Positions 36,501 to 48,237 of a DNA stretch of 64,000 nt are shown piece after piece. A program made the translations under genes and the position numbers. The first letter of the stretch is position 1. Each line of letters starts with the position of its first letter. The stretch covers positions 96,800,221 to 96,864,220 of the forward strand of contig OZ024931.1 of assembly GCA_964017235.1 (NCBI GenBank), written 5' to 3'. Under the pieces are notes generated by a model. That model made no database searches, was not told the DNA's origin, and saw only the letters and a program-made list of their open reading frames with translations. Origin of the DNA: Sabellastarte sp. h YS-2021. Taxonomy: Eukaryota; Annelida; Polychaeta; Sabellida; Sabellidae.

Positions 36501-37086
36501 GCTGTCGGGCTTGTAACCTTGGAAAGTTGGAAGCCGTTTACAAAAGTTTGAAATTCCATTAGAACTGGATATTTTTTAAGATAGAAAAAATTGAAAAAAT
36601 AAAAAAATGCTCATAAGTTGTAGTGATGTGTTTTGATAATTGGATAAAGTTTAAGATAAAGATGGGCATCATGTTCAACAACCAGGGTCATAATAACTGA
36701 GACAGGCACGCAGCATTGCCACTTGTGGGAGTGGAACCCACGAAGAGGTAACAGCCTATGATAAAATAGAAGCCAGACTTATTAACCACTAGGTAAAAAG
36801 CCAACTCTTGATGAATTCATTTATTGTCTGAACATTTTGTTGTAAAATATTTTCAAATTAAGTTCATTGCCAATTTTTCCCACAGATTCAAACCAAGGAA
36901 TGTAGTTCTGGAAAACTAAACAATGCCACTCCCCTTCCATTTCCCCAGACTCCACCCTTAATACACATCACTTCTGAATCAATACAGATGGTAGGACGTG
37001 TATTAATTTTTCCCCAGCATTACCCAAAGATGAGACGTGCACTTTTCATTAACCATAATACAGTAGAGTCTGAATATACAAGTTGA
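36501..37086. other. unassigned AT-rich sequence
   Basis: I see no gene or repeat unit. Confidence 0.3.
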
Positions 37087-37790
37087 ATGTCAAAAATCCC
37101 GGCTATTTGGTTCAAGTTCAGGGTGGGGAAGGGAGTTTGTTAAAATATCAGAAGATTTAAAGACTCAGCAAAAATGTGATTATCTATTAATGGAATCTTA
37201 ACAGTTACAAATTTTTCTTTCTTTTTGTTATCAACCCTTTTCAGCTCACAAAATCATCTAAGGTATTTTGAATGCAACTGTAGTATATTAAGCAACCAAT
37301 CAAGCTTACGAAATAAACATTATTTCAACCAGTTTTGTTCAATGTAACTCCACACTACTAACCTAACCATGTCTTACTTGTTCCTACTTTACTTAAAACT
37401 CCAAAGATCTCCATCTAAGTCACAAATGAGGTTTATAAATTAAATTAATTATGTTGGCTTCAACAAAGTTCCCTGTTCTCTTTTCTTCACTGAATCTTAC
37501 TGTAAAGCTTTTGCCTATTATTCTGTTTAATTTCTCTCATCCCTAAAAAAAATATTTCATGAATTTCCCTTTTTAAGCAGATCTACATGATATGTTCATT
37601 TCATACATTCAAAGTCTGTTAACTGCTGTACAATTCAAAGTATGATAATGCAGTCAACATTTAATTTCTATTGTTCAACAAAATTTGTCAAAAATATTCA
37701 CAGCAAATTGCTGAAGTGTTACAGTAAATAAAGTGGTGTTTATGTTACTTGATGTCTTTTTTCTCTATTCTTGATTCATGGCCAATAGCC
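37087..37790. mobile_element. hAT-type MITE fragment, left part
   Basis: It aligns with about 25385-26000 of the MITE: CTATTTGGTTCAAGTT, TATCAACCCTTTTCAGCT, TGAATGCAACT, then TTGATTCATGGCCAAT at the end. The left terminus is missing. At CATGGCCAAT the homology stops at the edge of a ~10 kb insertion, and the right part of the same MITE continues at 47738. Confidence 0.75.
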
Positions 37791-37849
37791 TGGCCTTCCA
37801 GGCTGTCTAAAACCATAATGCAAGTGTAAATTTTTTTTTGCCATAATGC

Positions 37850-38477
37850 ACACTGTGTCAGGGTGATTGTTTCCCTTCAGTGGGAAAGGTTGAAGACAGA
37901 ATAAATACCCAATGTTTAACAAGATATTTGGAGTTTATTAAAACATTACATTAAAACAACTTCAGTTACAACACATTCATTATTTACAAGTATTAGAAAC
38001 TCTATGTTAATTGACACCAGGTTACACCAGATTTCTTTAATGTCTTGTATTAAAGAGTATAAATAGCTTCCAGGCAAGCCCAGTACCACTAAGCAACAAT
38101 TAGAAGAGCTACTACTTTATGTGTGAAAACATGTTAATTAGAAGTAGTCCTCATACTACTAGCTACTAACTATATACAAGTTTAAGAACTGACAACCACT
38201 ACTGTTATCAACTTTCAGAGACATCAGGTTGGTTAAGCAGTAAACTTAAACAATTACATGACTGTGAAGGCTTGTTATATTTTAGAAGATGCAAGCTACT
38301 GTAATTTGACCTTAAAGGTCACCATTTAACTTTAACTATTTATGACACTTTGAAGGCTATAATAGAGCCAAAGACATTCAATGTAGGTAACTGTTGGTGA
38401 AAAGTGATTGACCTCTGAAGGTCAAATGCTGGTTAATGGTGAAAAAGTTCCTTACTGAACTGCCCAAACCCCAAATA
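37850..38477 (-). other. 3' non-coding part of the YR retroelement
   Basis: AT-rich, no gene. The short open frame at 38378-38575 overlaps the recombinase end and is not supported. Confidence 0.4.
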
Positions 38478-39430
38478 TCATTGTAGTAACTGTTGGAATG
38501 TGGTAGGGATGACACTAGCTCTGGCCGGTGTGTTCTGTAGGTATACCCACACTGCCTCGCTTCTCCAGTTACCATGTTGTTTTATATTTTCTAAAGCAAC
38601 GTTGCCATCGAAGGCCAGTGAGGCGCCACTGCGCCTGAAGGAATGGAACGTAAAGTGTTTTGGGTTCAAACCCAAGCTGGTAACCGCCAGTTTTAGTACT
38701 GATCGAGCATTTGCAGCTACTAAAGGGGTCATGCCTTTCTTTGTCATTATTTGAAACGAAGGGCCATCTTTGTCCAGTAAATTTTGTGTTTTAATCAAAG
38801 TTTTAATAGCTTGCACAGGACATAAGATCAAATCGTGTAGCAAAGGAAGCTGGACTACTTGATATTGACCCGAGTTCTGCTTATTTTTTGCACATGTGAT
38901 TTAAGATGGAGTTCAGCTTTCCCCCAAATAACATCGCCTACAGTTAAATATCTAGTTCTTTGAAATTCTTTGGCACTACTTGGCAGAAGCGAGGCAAGGC
39001 GAAAAAACCTCAAAAAGGCCACTAAGAACACAGTTTTGTATACCTGGCCATTTTTAAGTGGTTCGACTATCTTTATTAACTTTTCTAGCAAAGATATAGT
39101 GAAGACTCCTTTTACACGAATTTGCATTCTTGCATTCCTTTCCACTGACCTAATCAACAACTGGACCTTTCTGTGATTAAATACTTCTACAGGCCAACCA
39201 AAAGAGGCAAAGAAATGTTTTAAAACTGATATATGATTGCGCAAAGAGCATGACTTTAAGCTATTTTGAGCCAAATATTCTAAATACAGAACTATTGTGT
39301 CCATGGTGGCTGGCAACTGGAGGTCCATGAATATCACAAAGGCAAGGAACAGCTTGAATGTAGCCAAGTATGCAGAGGAGGTCCTGGGTCTGAGTCCTGC
39401 TGTAATTCTGGCATCAGCCTGTGAAGCCAA
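38478..39430 (-). pseudogene. tyrosine recombinase of the YR retroelement
   Basis: Minus strand. The N-terminal core-binding half is at 39430-38855 (MASQADARITAGLRPRTSSA, LFLAFVIFMDLQLP, SVLKHFFASFGWP) and ends at the first catalytic region (LVAFLRFFRLASLLP). The catalytic half is at 38843-38478 in another frame: CPVQAIKTLIK, the HxxR box in FHSFRRSGAS, the H/W position in QHGNWRSEAVWVYL, and the tyrosine, probably that in VWVYLQN. The frame change lies in 38843-38860. The protein would integrate circular element DNA by site-specific recombination. Confidence 0.8.
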
Positions 39431-39599
39431 GGCTTGAGCTCGACCCTTACCTAGAAAATGAACAACACAAGAACGGCAGTAACAAGTTCAACATTGTACT
39501 AGGGGCCCCTATCTGGGGCCGGCAGCCAACTTCTATGGTGTAGTAAATCTGAAAATTTGGCAATAGGTCCTTAGATACTACTTGTTTCCATTCACAGGT

Positions 39600-41392
39600 T
39601 TTTAAAAATCAGACCACTGTCGTATTTAAGTTACAATAATAGGGCCATCTAGACAAAACGTCAGCATATACATTGCTTGTGCCTGAAATATGCTTTTCTA
39701 CCAGGTTAATATTATATGCTGCAGTGTACAGCCATACATAACGTATTATAGCCATGAGAATATTGTCCCTCATCCTATTGTAGGTAAATGCGTTTACGAC
39801 CGCCACATTATCACACCAAATTCAAACTGTGGCATTCGCCCAATTTTTTGCCCAGCATCTAATTGCTAGTAAAATATTTGCAGCCTCAAAGTGAACTATG
39901 GAACCCATATTTTTAAGTGTCTCAGGAATATCACAAGTATAGATTTCCTTATTATACTTTGCACCTACTGCATTTAAGGATGCATCTACAAAAAGATTTC
40001 ATGGGTTATCTTCTCATGACCATAAAAGTTAACCATACCATTAAATTTTTCTAGAAAACGTGTAAACCAATTTATATCCTTACAAAAACCCATAGGAAGG
40101 GCTATATAACCTCTAGCTGGAGCATTGCGCAGTACCTGTAAAATTCTATTTATGAACAACCTGGCAGGTTTTACACAACAATGTATGTATATAAGCTTTC
40201 CCACCAGTTTTTGGAGCTGATTTTTCGTTGCCACACTCTTGCTAACCCACTGGGCACATAATTTTTTGATTTGATATATTTTTTCATCAGGAATTGTGAG
40301 TGTACCTGTATCTGCATTAATAATAATGCCGAGACAGTTAATTGTACTGCTAGGTGGTTCCAGTTTTCTTTGATTTATTGGTAAGCCTACATATTGCAAC
40401 ATATTAACCAATGACAAATAATGACTTTCAGCTTGGTAGTTTTTTGCAACCCCAAGGTAATCATCCAAATAATTCATTAGCCAGACGTTACGTTTACGTA
40501 ACGTAAGCGTTATAGCGTCTGTACATAATTGACAAGCCGCAGACCCAAATTTAAATCCGAACGCGACGCCTACGTCGACGTATACATCATTTTTGCAACG
40601 CAGTCCCATCAAGGGGTAATCATATGTGTCCACTCTCAAGTTTCTAAATGCACGTTCTGGGTCAACTTTAAACAATTTTGCAGAGGGACCTATTTCCTTA
40701 ATGCGCTCTACTATTAAATCAATTGTGGGATATTTCAATTTAAATGGCATATCATCATAGATATCAGACGGCCATGATAAATCTACTATGACCCTCACCC
40801 CACCATCTGGTTTATCTCTTGCCAGTAGGGGGGGAAAATGAGTATTCTCAAAGGGGGATTTTGTAAAAGGGCCAAACATAGCTTTTTTATCTACTTCTGT
40901 TTTAAAATATCTACTGACCCCTTCAGAGCGTTGGCAGGCCGACTTATGATTTTCTGCAAATTTTTGAAACTTAAAAATGCTGTAATCTACTCCCATGGGG
41001 AACCCAAATTGTAAATACTGTATTAAAACAGGTACTTCATAGTTTTGTAGCACTTCTCTCCAGGCAGGTATTATTAAACCCGAAGGCACGGGTATACGGG
41101 CCCCTTTATAATTTGGACATCTAAATTTTTCAATTTTACTGTGCATCTGTTGTAGATATTTAAAAGGATTACTCATATCCATAAGTACCGAATTACTATC
41201 TATGAATTTGATTATTTTTGGGATTTTTTCTGGCATAAAACCAAACCCCCTTCTAATGTTTTCACAGTTGGTACCGCCATTATTTGTGATTTCCTGTTCC
41301 TTAGTTTCACCTTCCTTACCTCCAATATTTTGATCAGTATAGTCCCCTTTTCTTGAGTCGACAATATCTTGCTTCATGCTAAAATATAACAT
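39600..41392 (-). pseudogene. RT/RNase H of the YR retroelement
   Basis: Minus strand. The 468-codon frame at 41392-39986 holds RT: ARDKPDGGVRVIVDLSWP, LFKVDPERAFRNLRVD, GVAFGFKFGSAACQ, then the catalytic MNYLDDYLGVA box (YLDD, about 40460) and INQRKLEPP. The following part (LQKLVGKLIYIHCCV, INWFTRFL) is the connection to RNase H. RNase H is damaged between 39986 and 39800; its end is readable at 39806-39609 (HISGTSNVYADVLSRWP). The upstream part of the frame (SRKGDYTDQNIGG) is low complexity and may be linker. The RT frame is the longest intact piece of this element. Confidence 0.85.
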
Positions 41393-41475
41393 ATTTACAT
41401 TGTGGTGGCAGCACTGCCACCCTCCCCCCGTCTCTAGGTTGCTAAAACTAAAACTAGCACTTATACTAAAACTTA

Positions 41476-42627
41476 TGTCACAAAGTGATTTTTACTGTAC
41501 AGATAAATCATGGTATTATAGAGGACATTATGATTTCTAAAACATTTGTGGTATGCACATTGGTATACACAAGTTCTTGATGATAGAAATGTGTGTGATT
41601 TTCATGGTTGATTGAATGCCTCTTGGTTTGTGGTGTGATACTTAAGGGCTAATATGTGTTTTATATGAAAAGATTGATACCTTTTAGGGAATGTTGTGCG
41701 CATGTATTCAGAACTAAAGTCAGTGTGTAAAGTTGACACTCGAGGGTGAACTTGTGTTTTTGAAGTTTAACCAGTATATAGGTAAAACTTTAATAATTTC
41801 TTGTTAAATAACTTTGTTACATTTGCTTGTAATTTGCATATTACATGAAACAAGTTATAATAGTTTAACAGTTTATAATTAAACATTATATTATGATACA
41901 CTTAATACAACTTCATATATCATGCTATCATAACTGTTGTGTTTCAGCTGGTTTATTGGTGTTGTTATAATTGATGATTGGAAAGCTGTTTCCTACACTG
42001 TTGGAGATGTGTTTGATTCATTAAATCTGGTGTGATCAAGAAAGCTGTTTCTTGGTATTGTTGAAACTCTTTTGTGATATTACTTGGAAGGCTGTTTCCA
42101 GGGTGTTGGTGCTGTGATTGAATTTGTATTTGATGGTGTGCATTATTTATTTCGAGGAATCCCTAATGACATGAACTATGAATTAATGTGGATGATGACC
42201 ATTTATTGGTGTGAACTTGGACAAAATTACTGTTGAATTAAGTGCGATCATTAACCTTGACTTTAACTTTAAACGTGTACAACAAAGTGAATAGTTTTAA
42301 ATGAAAATGTGTTGAGAACTGAATTTTATTGTGTTTTAAATTGACCAATGTATTGTTTTTTAAATTTGTTGACTTTGCATTGACTCCTGTTTTGTATGTT
42401 TGTGTATGTTTACGTTGTGCATATTCTATGATGAGTGAAAGAGTGTGTATGTTGTGTGATATTGAGTGAAGTTAGTATTGTGTGAACTTCAAAGACTTTG
42501 GGACATTTGATTAATTTGCATGATTATATAAATATACATATGTCTTGGACATAATTTTTGTTTGAATATAATAAATTCATTAAATCTCCGCTGACTTTTA
42601 CCCGTCCTCAATTAGAACACTGTGACA
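41476..42627 (+). repeat. LTR of the nested Gmr1-like element
   Basis: It begins TGTCACAAAG and ends CACTGTGACA, so the ends are an inverted TGTCACA/TGTGACA. It is about 1152 bases long. A TATAAATA-like string and AATAAATT lie near 42525-42575, suitable for promoter and polyadenylation signals. Directly after it comes ATTGGCGAGCTTGCCAGGA, in PBS position. Only one LTR copy is in the window, so the limits rest on end motifs and flank. Confidence 0.6.
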
Positions 42628-42799
42628 ATTGGCGAGCTTGCCAGGATTGAGGATTTCGTAGGGTAAAAGTTTTTTTCATTATTTTTCGGATTCCCGGCAA
42701 CTTGATTTTTTTTTTTAATTAATATTTTCTTGTAAATTGTTGTTTTTTTTAAGTTCAGCAATCTGCACAGATTGTAGGTAACCAAATGATGTGCTTTGC
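42628..42799 (+). other. primer site and start of leader
   Basis: TTGGCGAGCTTGCCAGGAT at 42629-42647 is in PBS position immediately after the LTR. The rest is T-rich leader. Confidence 0.45.
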
Positions 42800-43690
42800 C
42801 AAATATTGGTGGTGATGAATTATGAATATTGATCAGGGTATCTGACAATTCTACTCTTGCCAATTTTGAAAAAGTTTTCCCCTCCCCAAAAATGGCGGCT
42901 ATTTTGAATTTTAGAATTTTTGCCAAAAATGGCAAAACACAAATTTCCTTCTATCTCCTTAACTGTGTGAGATAGAGCGATTTCGTCGAAATTTTCAACC
43001 CACAGGGTATCTAAGGAGTATACTCTTTGCAATTTTCAAAAAATTTTCCCCTCCCCAAAAATGGAGGCCATTTTGAATTTTCGAATTTGTGCCAACAATG
43101 GCAAAACACAAATTTGCTTCTATCTCCTTAACCATGCGAGATAGAGCGATTTCGTCGAAATTTTTGACCCACAGGGTATCTAAGGAATGTAATCTTTGCA
43201 ATTTTCAAAAAAATTTCCCCTCCGCAAAAATGGCAGCCATTTTGAATTTTCGAATTTTTACCAACAATGGCAAAACACAAATTTGCTTCTATCTCCTTAA
43301 CCGTGCAAGATAGAGCGATTTCGTCAAAATTTTCGACCCACAGGGTATCTAAGAAATGTACTCTTGGCAATTTTCAAAAAATTTTCCCCTCACCACAGAT
43401 GGCGGCCATTTTGAATTTTCGAATTTTTGCCCAAAATGGAAAAACACAAACTGGCCTTAACCGTGCAAAATAGAGTTATTTCGTTGAAATTTTCGACCCA
43501 TAGGGTATCTAAGAAATGTACTCTTGGCAATTTTCAAAAAAATTTCCTTTTCCCAAAAATGGCGGCCATTTTGAATTTTCAAATTTTTGCCAAAAATAGA
43601 AAAACAGGAATTTGCTTCTCTCTTCTTAATCGTGCAACATAGAGTGATTTCGTCAAAATTTTCAACCCAACCAATGCAAAAAGGCATGAA
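42800..43690. repeat. ~170-bp satellite inside the retroelement leader
   Basis: About five units share CCATTTTGAATTTTCGAAT, AATGGCAAAACACAAATT and ACCGTGCAAGATAGAGCGAT. This is the same family as the two units at 18851-19200, so it was probably brought in by a Helitron-like or similar insertion. Short frames on both strands repeat with the unit and are not genes. Confidence 0.8.
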
Positions 43691-44169
43691 GCTGAAATCA
43701 TTTACATCTACACTAATAAATATTTAAGCATCATTGATATATTTTACAAATGAAACAGGGTCTTGTAAGACTACTGTACAATTTGGGCAAGGTTCATGGG
43801 GTGGACATTACACATGATAATGTGTGTTCTTCTATGCTATACTGTTTCTATTCGCATCTACTATCAACAGGGCGTCCTATTTCTAGTTTTATTGAACGAA
43901 ACTGCTGTTCAAGTAGTAGTCATTTTAATTTTTTTTTTTATTGGGAGTTGTTGCTGCATCTTTGTCCATTTTGATAGTGCTTCTTAACTGTATTCCTTCT
44001 TCTTTGGTTGCTACACTTACTAATAGGACTTTTTTTTCTGAATAAGGAATGTAATGGTGGCAATCTCATAAGAATTCTTGTTTCTAAGTGTGAAGATTAT
44101 TCTTTTTTAGAATTCTTATTCATAAGTTGTTACAGATATTTGAATTCAGATATTGCAATTTGAAATAAA
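43691..44169 (+). other. leader before gag
   Basis: AT-rich sequence between the satellite and the gag start, no coding sequence. CTAGT at 43886 resembles a Helitron end but lacks the hairpin. Confidence 0.3.
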
Positions 44170-45317
44170 ATGGACATTGATTCTCTTGAAAGGTTGGCAA
44201 GGGTAGGTAGGGAGTTGGGCTATGAAGGCAAGGATCTTCAAGATTTCCTTAGGGATGAGCATGCTACTTTTAGGGAAGAGCTTGAGCGCAAAAGGGAGAA
44301 GGAAGAAATGGAAAAGCAATTGGCAAAAGAGGAAAGCCTTTGCCAATTTGAACTTGAAATGGCTAAGTTAAAAGTTGAGGAATCTAAGAATACTTCTACT
44401 TTGAGTGAAACTTCTTTTTTCCATTCTGCTGGATTGAAATCTGCAAAATTGCCCCATTTTGATGACAGTAAAGATAGTATTGATGCGTACTTGACTAGGT
44501 TTGAAAAATACAATGAAGTCATGGGCTCTGATAGAAACAATTGGGCAATATACTTAGCAGCACTATTAAAGGGTAAGGCTCTAGAAGTATATTCACGCTT
44601 GTCAAGTGCTGAATCAAATGATTATGAGGCTCTCAAAAGTGCATTACTCCGTAGGTACCAATTAACTGAAGAAGGGCTCTAGCGAAAGTTTTATGCTAGT
44701 TCCCCAGAAGTTGGTGAAACATGTTCTCAATTTATGGTTAGGCTAGAAAGTCATCTTGAAAAGTGGTTAGTTGCTACTAAGATTCCACAAACCTACAAAG
44801 ACTTGACAAATCTCTTAGTTCGTGAGCAGTTTCTTAGTTCTTGTGATGTTAGCATTTCTGCACATCTTAGAGAAAAACATGTGGACAGTAATTCAGAATT
44901 AGCCAAATTAGCTGAGAGGTACATGGATGCACATGGTTTAATGTCTTTGAAAACTGCTAAGGTTCCTAAATCTGTGTCTTCTGAAAGGTTTTCTGGAAAA
45001 AGTCTGCCAAAAGTTGAAAAAAATTGGGAGATACAAAAACACATGATAAAAGTAGTCAAAGGAAGTGTTTTTTGTGTGGCAAATCTGGTCACTTTGCTAA
45101 AGATTGCTTTGTCAAAAAGAAAATAATGGCTGCTCTTGTTGCTGATGGTGAACTATGTGATGTGTCTTCAGATGACGATAGTGATTCCCAAAGTGAAAAG
45201 TGTTCAGTTCGTAGTAGTAAAAGCTGCAAGACAGAGTACTTACCTGGCCATGCGGTGCATATGTTCAAAAGTACATGTACTGTTAGCATAAGTGTTATAA
45301 TTTACAGCGACAGGTAA
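44170..45317 (+). pseudogene. Gmr1-like gag with one zinc knuckle
   Basis: It starts MDIDSLERLARVGRELGYEG, followed by a charged coiled-coil segment (residues 40-75). The capsid-like core follows, with DDSKDSIDAYLTRFEKYNEV, LKGKALEVYSRLS and LRRYQLTEEGL; a TAG at 44680 interrupts it. Translation resumes at 44734 (LLVREQFLSSCDVSISAHLR, LAERYMDAHGL). A further frame change near 45030 leads to the CCHC knuckle CFLCGKSGHFAKDC (about 45065-45108). Gag assembles the particle that packages element RNA. This gag type goes with the protease seen in the fragment at 22394-22862. Confidence 0.8.
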
Positions 45318-45850
45318 CCTTTCTGTACTTGTATCAGTACTATTTATAGTATGGCCATATTCGTCTATCATGTACCCATAATATTGTGAAATACTCCTAT
45401 TTTTGGGAAGGTCACATTCCTGTGTGACCACACCAAGACACGAATGTCCATGACCTTTGTCAGAAAATACTGGGACATTCACTTCATTATTTTTACTTTG
45501 TAAATTAAATTCCTTAGCCATTGGATTCAAGTCAGAAATTACTGAGACATTCACTTCATTATTTTTACTTTGTAGAGTAATTTCCTTAGCCAGTGGACTC
45601 AAACCACCACTATTTACCCATGTAGCTTTTAAACCATTGTAACACCTTTTACTATTTCTACTAGTATTACTAGGTTGTTTTAAACATGTAATGTGTATTA
45701 TTCAGATATTTAGATCACTATTTTTTGTTTCTAGACTACAAATGTTCATGTGTGATTGAATGTTGTTGTTACCCACACATGTATTGTTTAAACCGTTATA
45801 ATACTGTTGACTTCTTTCATTAGTATTACTAGGCTGTTCCAAACATAACT
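45240..45850 (-). pseudogene. linker coding region of the YR retroelement
   Basis: The minus-strand frame 45602-45240 contains two copies of a short peptide (AKEITLQSKNNEVNVSVISD and a close variant; the duplicated DNA is at about 45480-45600). I do not recognise a domain. It lies between gag and RT of the element and probably belongs to the N-terminal part of the RT polyprotein. It is cut at 45240 by the Gmr1-like insertion. Confidence 0.45.
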
Positions 45851-45852
45851 TG

Positions 45853-46853
45853 TCAAACCTTCTGCTCTTTTCTAGGAACTATTGTACTTTCACTCTTTGT
45901 GGTTTGGGTATTTTTGATTCGTAAACATTTAGTAAGTGGGTGATAAAATTTTTTGCCCGTTTCTTTAAGGCAGAAGCTACAACAATGCTGGTATAGGACT
46001 CCATTAGCAACATGGTCGTTTTGTACTCTACACAAATCTTTATTGAAATGGGTACAGGCTTGAGCAGTAGCAGAACCACCCACCCTCTGGTTTTGTACCA
46101 GTCTTTGTGTATATCTATTTTTTGTTTTTTCAATTTCCTCTGACTGTTCCCAATTTAATTTTCCTTTCTCGATTTCTTGTAGAACCGCCGCATGGGCCCT
46201 TTTAACTGTGGGGAAATTTAGCTCAACTGCATCTTGCATCAAAAGTGCATAATATTGCAACCTTTTATTTGTTTCTGGTTCTTCAAGCATACACAACAAT
46301 ACACCTTGTACCCATTGTTCCTGTATTAATACGTCATACGTGGGTTGTTTACTACGTGGTTGCACTGTACACATATCTTGTGGCCAATTAACATGAACTT
46401 TAATATTCGATACACCCGCTCTGAATCTACCAGATTTCAAAGAAGTTGGCTTACCTTCAATCCGAGAAGCATCCTGGTAGTCATGCAGCCTTCTGGCAAC
46501 TTCTACTTGAATCTTCGAATCTGACTTTAATACTTCAAAGGATGGTAGCTTTACCGGCTTTAAAGTAACAGGTTGCTGGGCAGCTCCCCCTTTCACATGC
46601 TTAGGCCAACTATGGGCAGATTGTACCATAGACATGTTGTGGAAACTGGCTTTTTCCTCCTGTTTCCGTAGCCTGTCGTCTTGATCTTTCAGCTTCTGGC
46701 CCATATCGTTCACTACTGCCAGTAATGCATCCAGCTTCTGTCCCATTGTCGTATCTTGAGTAACGTTTGACTGGGGGGCTCTCCCATACTCGTGTTATGT
46801 ACAATGTTTTTATCAGTCTGTTTAGATTTTGATTTTTTACCACCGTTCTTGCC
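45853..46853 (-). pseudogene. gag-like protein of the YR retroelement
   Basis: The minus-strand frame 46746-45853 (about 297 codons) starts with a coiled coil (MGQKLDALLAVVNDMGQKLK). Further on, VKLPSFEVLKSDSKIQVEVA and WVQGVLLCMLEEPE form a helical core. A C-terminal cysteine/histidine cluster (CTHFNKDLCRVQNDH, then HCCSFCLK) is a zinc-finger arrangement typical of gag proteins of DIRS-type elements. The upstream frame to 46853-46931 (MGKNGGKKSKSKQTDKN) joins after a frame change near 46760 and is probably the true N-terminus. Confidence 0.65.
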
Positions 46854-46859
46854 CATTCT

Positions 46860-47735
46860 GAAAAACAGTAAATTTTTTAACTTGGGAACTACTCTGCCTG
46901 AATCCAAGAGAAGAACCTCAAATAAAATCATAAATCGAGTAAAATAACAGTAGATTCTTTTCTATAGATTCAAGCGAGAATTTCCCAAGGCTTCATGCAC
47001 TGGCCACATGAACCTCACAGCGACGAGCTAGTGTATTACACCCATTTTATAATTATTTTTGGCGGGAGTTCTTCAATTACTCAAATTCCAAACACCCATT
47101 TCTTCCAATGTCTTCATGAATATTCATGATGTACTGTTTACCAATATTTCTCAGCATTTATAAATAGAATAATCTGAAAACCAGGTCACCCAATTTTAAA
47201 CTATTAATTAACCCCCGTTCCTACTGACATGGTGTGCTACCTTCTTCTCGCAACACCCAACATCCTCCCACTGATTGTCCCCCTTTTTTCAACCAATGTA
47301 TGGCTTTCCCCCTGTGATATTGTGATTTCCCCCCTTCATATTTTAACATAAAAACCAAACCAAACATAAGTTATGCACTTGTAAGGGGGAAGAAATAAAA
47401 AACTATGTCCCGGTTTACTCCAGTTGGTGTGACTAACTAAATTAACTAAATTCTATGTATATTTATAGCACTAAATGACATAAATATAAAGGGGATAACT
47501 CAAAATATAATCACTGTATCATTGGGGGAAAACCATAACTTTGTAAAAGAAATTGGAGGACTATCAGCAGTGGGGAAATTCCCTAAGGGGCAAATCATAG
47601 GTAATCCTGTATCAGAGGCCTTTCTCAGTTACCTAAGCTTAAGCTTAATAAATATATGAGAACGTTATGAAGAATAAATATAATGCAAACAGTTGGGTCT
47701 GTACTATATGTATTTATGCCTTTGGCAAGGCTAGA
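46860..47735. other. 5' non-coding part of the YR retroelement
   Basis: No coding sequence. Two clusters of C-runs (47212-47340) stand out in AT-rich DNA. The stretch ends in the GCCTT/AAGGC hairpin beside the MITE junction. Confidence 0.4.
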
Positions 47736-47737
47736 TG

Positions 47738-48018
47738 GCTAGAAGGTTGTCATTCCCCATTTACAGGCAGTATATATGTTGTGTATGAACCAGTGCAAGT
47801 TTAATTTATGTTAGGCTGAACTTAGTTTATTATGTTAAAAGATCCTAAATGTACAGAATTTTCGAGTTTTAGTTGGAACCAACAGGAAGTACCAGTACAA
47901 ACATGGCAGATAATGTAAACAAACAATAAAAATATTCTACTAAATATCTGTAAAAATAAGGAAAATTAGGTAACTTTTGCATCTTGTCATTAGTAATCGA
48001 TTCTTAACATAGCAAATT
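47738..48018. mobile_element. hAT-type MITE fragment, right part
   Basis: It aligns with about 25990-26275 of the MITE: TCATTCCCCATTTACAGGCA, CGAGTTTTAGT, AACAGGAAGTACCAGT, ATGGCAGATAATGTAAACAA, ATCGATTCTTAACAT. It breaks at AATT, exactly where the gypsy LTR begins, and a short diverged MITE end may follow the other LTR at 62527-62544 (TTGTTACCAGCACT). Confidence 0.75.
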
Positions 48019-48225
48019 TATAATATAAATACCTCATAGCAGGCTGTGCTAGGGTTTCTGGAGAGTTCACTGGTCACTTGCTCACTGTAGTAAGTCAGGT
48101 AGATCCTTCTGTTGAGAGGCAACCAAAGATACAAACGTAAACGAACACTCGGCGAGTACTAAAATCTTTCACTGTGACGTCTACGGCCGTCACATAAATC
48201 CCGGAAATCTCCGCGATTTACTACA
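48019..48225 (-). repeat. 3' LTR of the gypsy element
   Basis: On the minus strand it starts TGTAGTAAATCGCGGAG and ends ATTTATATTATA. It matches 62290-62522 over its length (ACTTCGGCGAGTACT-type strings: ACACTCGGCGAGTACTAAAA here, ACACTTGGCGAGTACTAAAA there) with about 26 bases less. It is short for a gypsy LTR but the match is unambiguous. Confidence 0.85.
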
Positions 48226-48237
48226 CTGTCTCCCCTT
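48226..48237 (-). promoter_or_regulatory. polypurine tract
   Basis: Minus-strand AAGGGGAGACAG lies immediately upstream of the 3' LTR start TGTAGT. A purine run in this position primes plus-strand synthesis and confirms the element's orientation and its 3' boundary. Confidence 0.7.

Larger units (their letters stand above)
41476..45237 (+). mobile_element. Gmr1-like LTR retroelement, 5' half, nested
   Basis: 5' LTR (41476-42627), primer-site region, long leader containing a satellite array, and gag (44170-45317 including the knuckle frame) on the + strand, opposite to its host element. It stops in the middle of the polyprotein: protease, integrase, RT and 3' LTR are absent. The pentamer ACTTA lies on both sides (41471-41475 and 45238-45242), as a target duplication would, although the 3' half of the element is missing. 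Confidence 0.65.
37791..47735 (-). mobile_element. tyrosine-recombinase retroelement inserted in the hAT MITE
   Basis: Minus-strand order: gag-like protein (46853-45853), linker coding region (45850-45240), RT/RNase H (41392-39600) and tyrosine recombinase (39430-38478). This is a YR retroelement (DIRS order), clearly different from the three + strand DIRS copies and possibly PAT- or Ngaro-like. Limits are inferred from the two halves of the MITE. Both edges carry small perfect hairpins: AGCCTGG/CCAGGCT near 37790 and GCCTT/AAGGC near 47725. The element is interrupted at 41476-45237 by a Gmr1-like LTR element. I could not find split direct repeats, so the outer limits are tentative. Confidence 0.6.

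Noticed and set aside
42612..43687. Many similar 60-110 codon frames on both strands
   Set aside because: They recur with the ~170-bp satellite and are not genes.
43875..43890. CTAGT resembling a Helitron 3' end
   Set aside because: No hairpin upstream and no matching 5' end.
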